Positions 7,002 to 9,795 of a stretch of 9,795 bases of DNA are shown piece by piece. How positions within the stretch are numbered: the stretch's first letter is position 1; each line of letters opens with the position of its first letter. The position numbers and the translations under genes were made by a program. Source of the DNA: Promethearchaeota archaeon (GTDB lineage Archaea; Asgardarchaeota; Lokiarchaeia; Sigyniarchaeales; SOKP01); contig JAUWHL010000123.1 of NCBI GenBank assembly GCA_030605895.1, forward strand, positions 1-9,795, read 5' to 3'. The notes beneath the pieces are model-generated. The model was not told the origin of the DNA. It searched no databases and saw only the letters and a program-made list of their open reading frames with translations.

Positions 7002-7505
7002 CTAAAATCTTTCTCCAGGTAAACGTTTTTTTTCCCTTTCTATGTATTTTTTACGATTTGCGTCTAATTCAAAATCCCTCTGAGATTCTTCCAAAAATAA
7101 TAAATCATATACTTCCTTAAATACTAAACAAATTAGCATTATTTCCATAAGAAAGATGAGAAAGATCATAATGATTTCAAGGTTATGGAGATTTCTTAAA
7201 AAAAGACTTGCGAAGAAGAAAAGATGCGGAAGGTAAATCAGTGTCACAATTCCTAATCTTTTTCCGAATTTTATTATATTTTTATTTTCTAACTTGAAAA
7301 CCTTTTCTAATCTTATAGCATTCAAAAAATAATAGAATGAAAATAGAAAATTTATTGAGCACAAAATAGCAATAAAATTTCTTTCTTGAACTTCCATCCC
7401 GATATAAGATTTAAGCACAATTGAGCTTATTAAGAGTGTCAATGAAAAAAAAAATAATAATAATGCTAAGCTAGTTAACCCATCCTTAAAGTCTTTAAAA
7501 TCCAT
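7002..7505 (-). CDS. Four-helix membrane protein of unknown function
   Basis: No family recognised. I take the ATG at 7505 as start (167 residues). The frame also allows a TTG four codons further upstream, at 7517, which would add only MILV and is less likely. Four hydrophobic segments lie at about 10-32, 43-65, 84-104 and 108-132. A charged stretch between helices 2 and 3 (LEKVFKLENKNIIKFGKR) and a strongly charged C-terminal tail (about 139-167, ending RKKYIEREKKRLPGERF) probably lie in the cytoplasm. It is transcribed toward the helical protein gene at 5745-6980, with only 21 bp between their stop codons, and diverges from the 565-residue membrane protein gene. It ends in TAG, whereas the other complete genes end in TAA. 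Confidence 0.65.
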   Translation of the reverse strand: MDFKDFKDGLTSLALLLFFFSLTLLISSIVLKSYIGMEVQERNFIAILCSINFLFSFYYFLNAIRLEKVFKLENKNIIKFGKRLGIVTLIYLPHLFFFASLFLRNLHNLEIIMIFLIFLMEIMLICLVFKEVYDLLFLEESQRDFELDANRKKYIEREKKRLPGERF

Positions 7506-7563
7506 TACCAAAATCAATTAAATAGTTACAAGATTAAAATTTTATTAATGAATGAAATTAACA

Positions 7564-7571
7564 TTATAATA
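7564..7571 (+). promoter_or_regulatory. Probable TATA box of the 7604 gene
   Basis: TTATAATA lies about 33-40 nt upstream of the ATG at 7604, which would place the transcript start near 7592. The divergent region 7506-7603 must also hold the promoter of the minus-strand membrane protein gene. Confidence 0.35.
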
Positions 7572-7593
7572 ATTGATTTTACATTGAGTAGTA

Positions 7594-7600
7594 GAGATGA
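7594..7600 (+). promoter_or_regulatory. Ribosome binding site for the 7604 gene
   Basis: GAGATGA differs at one base from the consensus GAGGTGA, and its GAG core lies about 7 nt before the ATG at 7604. The ATG inside this motif (7597) opens only a short frame, so 7604 is the start. Confidence 0.45.
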
Positions 7601-7603
7601 ACA

Positions 7604-9301
7604 ATGAGCATTTTATCAGAGGAAGATATTGAAAAACTAAAGGAAACACATCCTTTTAAAAGAATTTTAAGGTTTTTATTTCTAATTATAGGGATATTCA
7701 TTATTTTTGTAGGATTTACGTTTTTCTTAATTGGTTTTGATTTTGGAATAATAATTGAAGATATTAATATTTCTTTTATCATCGATTTTATAATAATAAT
7801 TCTTGGAATGATAATTACTTCAAAATTTTTTATTGCGCCTTATTATCTTCGAGAAAATTCACTTACAATTAAAAAAATTCGAAACTTAAGAGAGCCTGCT
7901 GAAAAATATATTAAATTTAACTCAATTGCAATCACCCGGTTAATTGCTGCTATTCTTTTGATCATTGTTGGTTCTATTACTCTTCTTTTTTTTGGATTAG
8001 AAGTAGGACATGAGGTATCGTATGGAAGTGCTGTAGTGCTCGGTGGCCCTTCCTTTTTTTATGTAACTGGCCTGCCAGCTCTAGGTATTGGGTTAAGTTT
8101 AGTAATTTATTTTATTTTAAGCCCATTTAGAGGAACTTTTTCACAATCAAGAAATTTTTATTTTTTTTATGAATTAAGGCCATTTTGCCCTTGGCTAACT
8201 GAAATTCCTAAGAAAGATATTGAAGCAATAAGATATCAAAATAATCATCTTGGACCAAAACTAGGTTGGATTATGATATTATTACCCTTTATTGTATTAC
8301 AACTTATGACGGCAATTCCACTATTTTGGGCTGAAAGAGCAGGGCCAAATTACATTTTATCATGGATATTTCTAACTATTTCAATCTTAGAAATTTTTGT
8401 TTTAATCTTACTTGTTCTGTTCCAACAAAATTATTTTGAAATTGCAACAAGGACCCATTTATATGAAATGTGGTTTTCTCCAATTAAATTAAAACAAAAA
8501 TTAGAATTAACGGAAAACCTTAGTAATTTTTTAGGATGTGAGATTGAAAGAGATTTTAAAGATAATCCTAACATTGAATCAATATTTTCAGAGTTAGATA
8601 ATACTCACTTTCAATTGTTTAATTTGATATTTGGACTTTTTCTGATTATTTCTGGAATTGTAATGGCAACTAATATGGTATTATTTGGTCCTTTATTTTG
8701 GTGGGTTGCTATTATGTATGGTTTTATGATATTAGTTAAAGCCTATTCCTTTGATTTTAGTAAGAAGGGAGAAGACAAATTTTATTATAATAAAGAAAAT
8801 TCAATTTTTAGATTTAGACGAAGGTTCGGTAAAAAATTTTATTACGTATCTGCGAATAACGTTGAATCTATCAAAATAAGAAAATGGTTCAGGAAATTAG
8901 ATTTTTTTGATATTTTTGGGCTTGGGGCGATGATTGTTATGTTAACAATACAACAAATCGAAGGTTGGTTTATAGCAGATACAATTCCTACAACTATCCA
9001 TAATATAATTAGCACAATTTATATGGGGATTATTTTTATTTTCATTATTTTATATGTTTGTCTCCCAATTGATGTGATCGAATTTAAAACACCATCTCTA
9101 ATTTACCGAATCCAAATTTCTTTAAAATTAAAACACAAAAATTTGATTCAGAAATATTACAATAATTTAAAAGAGTTTTTTAAAGAAGCTTTAAAAGGAG
9201 ATTTGATTAGGACTTTTCGATTAAGAATAGGTGTAATTCTTGTATTAATAATTGGATCTATGTTTTATTCAATATATATCATAATTTCGTTTTTTGTTTA
9301 A
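7604..9301 (+). CDS. Multi-pass membrane protein with an internally duplicated unit
   Basis: No known family is recognised. The 565-residue protein has hydrophobic hairpins at about 20-49 and 56-78, two more at 107-132 and 150-173, two in unit A (219-241, 251-274), two at 338-359 and 362-380, two in unit B (436-456, 465-487) and one at the C-terminus (541-563). Units A (about 183-315) and B (about 390-525) share a layout: a strand-rich soluble part ending in KKDIEAIRY or NNVESIKIR, a pair of membrane helices, then NYFEIATRTHLYEMWFSPIK or DVIEFKTPSLIYRIQISLK followed by a helix rich in Leu, Lys and Asn. This suggests tandem duplication of a split, PH-like soluble fold interrupted by a membrane hairpin, an inference. 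The start ATG follows a fair SD. It may be co-transcribed with the small gene downstream. Confidence 0.7.
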   Translation: MSILSEEDIEKLKETHPFKRILRFLFLIIGIFIIFVGFTFFLIGFDFGIIIEDINISFIIDFIIIILGMIITSKFFIAPYYLRENSLTIKKIRNLREPAEKYIKFNSIAITRLIAAILLIIVGSITLLFFGLEVGHEVSYGSAVVLGGPSFFYVTGLPALGIGLSLVIYFILSPFRGTFSQSRNFYFFYELRPFCPWLTEIPKKDIEAIRYQNNHLGPKLGWIMILLPFIVLQLMTAIPLFWAERAGPNYILSWIFLTISILEIFVLILLVLFQQNYFEIATRTHLYEMWFSPIKLKQKLELTENLSNFLGCEIERDFKDNPNIESIFSELDNTHFQLFNLIFGLFLIISGIVMATNMVLFGPLFWWVAIMYGFMILVKAYSFDFSKKGEDKFYYNKENSIFRFRRRFGKKFYYVSANNVESIKIRKWFRKLDFFDIFGLGAMIVMLTIQQIEGWFIADTIPTTIHNIISTIYMGIIFIFIILYVCLPIDVIEFKTPSLIYRIQISLKLKHKNLIQKYYNNLKEFFKEALKGDLIRTFRLRIGVILVLIIGSMFYSIYIIISFFV

Positions 9302-9334
9302 CTCGTTTCTTCATTTTAGTTTTATAATTTTTAC
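9302..9334 (+). terminator. T-rich region, possible archaeal-type terminator
   Basis: Just after the TAA at 9301 the plus strand is rich in T runs (TTTCTTCATTTTAGTTTTATAATTTTTAC). Archaeal termination often uses T-rich tracts without a hairpin. A TATA-like stretch lies in the same DNA, so the region could serve as both end of one transcript and promoter of the next. Confidence 0.25.
9320..9330 (+). promoter_or_regulatory. Possible TATA box for the 88-residue gene
   Basis: TTTTATAATTT lies about 45-55 nt before the ATG at 9375, giving an expected transcript start near 9350. A second candidate, CTTTTTATTCT at about 9345-9355, would imply a leaderless message. Neither is certain. Confidence 0.3.
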
Positions 9335-9374
9335 AAAAATTACACTTTTTATTCTAAGCAAACTTTTTCTATTT

Positions 9375-9641
9375 ATGTCTGAACAAACTTCAATTCTGTT
9401 ATATATTAAAAATATGTTAGGAGATTTAATTTATATCAATGGTATTATTGCTACAGAACTAATCAAAATTACAGAAAATACCGCTACTATTCGACGAGGA
9501 GAAGAATTTTTAGAAAAAACAAGTTGTCTAAAAGAACATCATGAATTAAACCACAATATTATAGAAATATTAAAAAAATATCAAAGAAAACCAGGAGATC
9601 TTGTTGGATTAGAAAAACATGTTTTAAAGCATTTAGAATAA
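9375..9641 (+). CDS. Small His-rich helical protein, unknown function (88 residues)
   Basis: No family recognised. I start it at the ATG at 9375. The frame is open to a TTG at 9294 that overlaps the preceding stop, but the 27 residues this adds (Phe/Leu/Ile/Thr) are encoded by T-rich DNA that looks like a promoter and terminator region. The 88-residue product is mostly helical: a first helix about 6-30 with a short hydrophobic core (LLYIKNMLGDLIYINGII), a charged strand-like stretch at 34-43, then CLKEHHELNHNIIEILKKYQ (51-70) and a final helix DLVGLEKHVLKHLE (75-88). Cys51, His55, His56, His60, His82 and His86 lie on two helical segments and could bind a metal, which is speculative. It ends 60 bp before the next gene and carries no signal peptide when started here. 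Confidence 0.55.
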   Translation: MSEQTSILLYIKNMLGDLIYINGIIATELIKITENTATIRRGEEFLEKTSCLKEHHELNHNIIEILKKYQRKPGDLVGLEKHVLKHLE

Positions 9642-9653
9642 CTAAAACGATTG

Positions 9654-9661
9654 TATAAATA
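9654..9661 (+). promoter_or_regulatory. Strong TATA box of the last (partial) gene
   Basis: TATAAATA is a near-ideal archaeal TATA box, preceded by an A-rich possible BRE (AAAACGATTG). Transcription would start near 9685, about 17 nt before the ATG at 9702. It makes the last gene a separate transcription unit. Confidence 0.5.
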
Positions 9662-9697
9662 TGCCTAATAATTTTGAAGAATACGTGAACATAAATT

Positions 9698-9721
9698 TTT
9701 GATGATAGATTTGATGATTGA
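9698..9721 (+). repeat. 12-bp tandem duplication carrying both candidate start codons
   Basis: TTTGATGATAGA (9698-9709) is followed directly by TTTGATGATTGA (9710-9721), one base different. Each copy supplies an in-frame ATG, at 9702 and 9714, with the readings MIDL and MIED. Confidence 0.8.
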
Positions 9722-9795
9722 AGATATCGAGATTCCTACAAAACAAGATAGTATAAGACTTAAAGGTTCAATATATTATACAAATAAGAAAAATT
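9702..9795 (+). CDS. N-terminus of a possible alpha/beta hydrolase (partial, runs off the window)
   Basis: The frame is open from the ATG at 9702 to the window end (31 codons), with the nearest upstream in-frame stop at 9675. An alternative ATG at 9714 is four codons in. The residues after the second Met (IEDIEIPTKQDSIRLKGSIYY) fit the beginning of many alpha/beta hydrolases of the dienelactone-hydrolase-like type, where a strand, a polar turn and a 'L.G..Y' strand open the fold. No catalytic residue is within the window, so this rests on a resemblance only. A strong TATA box at 9654-9661 supports that a gene starts here. Confidence 0.45.
   Translation, partial: MIDLMIEDIEIPTKQDSIRLKGSIYYTNKKN

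Noticed and set aside
7579..7782. Minus-strand 67-codon open frame
   Set aside because: It is antisense to the start of the 565-residue membrane protein gene. Its Ile/Lys/Asn composition mirrors the membrane helix codons.
9294..9374. Hydrophobic N-terminal extension of the small gene from a TTG at 9294, which would look like a signal anchor
   Set aside because: The stretch is T-rich DNA just after a stop codon with a TATA-like box in it. The ATG at 9375 gives a sensible soluble protein, so the extension is probably not translated.

Overview
This is an A+T-rich window (roughly 70% A+T by eye). It carries nine complete protein-coding genes and the first codons of a tenth. I see no rRNA, tRNA, CRISPR array or mobile element. 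It reads as archaeal: several genes are preceded by TATA-like boxes, some starts have no clear Shine-Dalgarno site, one gene is a winged-helix regulator fused to a membrane domain, and one is an ATP-grasp enzyme resembling the tyramine-glutamate ligase (MfnD) of methanofuran synthesis. The many membrane proteins of unknown family and a possible BRO1-like helical protein would suit an Asgard (Lokiarchaeia-like) archaeon. That assignment is an inference, not something the sequence proves.

Layout. Positions 65-2875 (minus strand) hold a two-gene surface-glycan-type unit: an upstream multi-pass acyltransferase of the DUF1624/acyltransferase-3 type and a downstream GT87-type membrane mannosyltransferase-like protein. 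A 138-bp divergent promoter region separates them from a plus-strand pair at 3014-4329: a small four-helix membrane protein, then a winged-helix protein with a C-terminal multi-pass membrane domain. The two appear translationally coupled. The second gene has no ATG, GTG or TTG at the position its domain requires; an ATT with a strong Shine-Dalgarno site 8 nt upstream is the best start. Its 3' end overlaps by 29 bp the end of the convergent ATP-grasp gene (4301-5608, minus).

From 5745 on lie an all-helical protein of 411 residues (tentatively BRO1-like), a convergent four-helix membrane protein (7002-7505, minus), a 565-residue membrane protein built around an internally duplicated soluble-plus-membrane unit, an 88-residue His-rich small protein whose real start is probably 9375, and the beginning of a possible alpha/beta hydrolase (from 9702) whose two candidate start codons lie in a 12-bp tandem duplication.

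How the genes may work together: the first two probably build or decorate an envelope polysaccharide or glycolipid. The 3014-4329 pair looks like a membrane-anchored regulator with a small membrane partner. The ATP-grasp gene is probably a stand-alone metabolic gene. The rest show no shared pathway that I can defend. No intergenic stretch exceeds about 140 bp.
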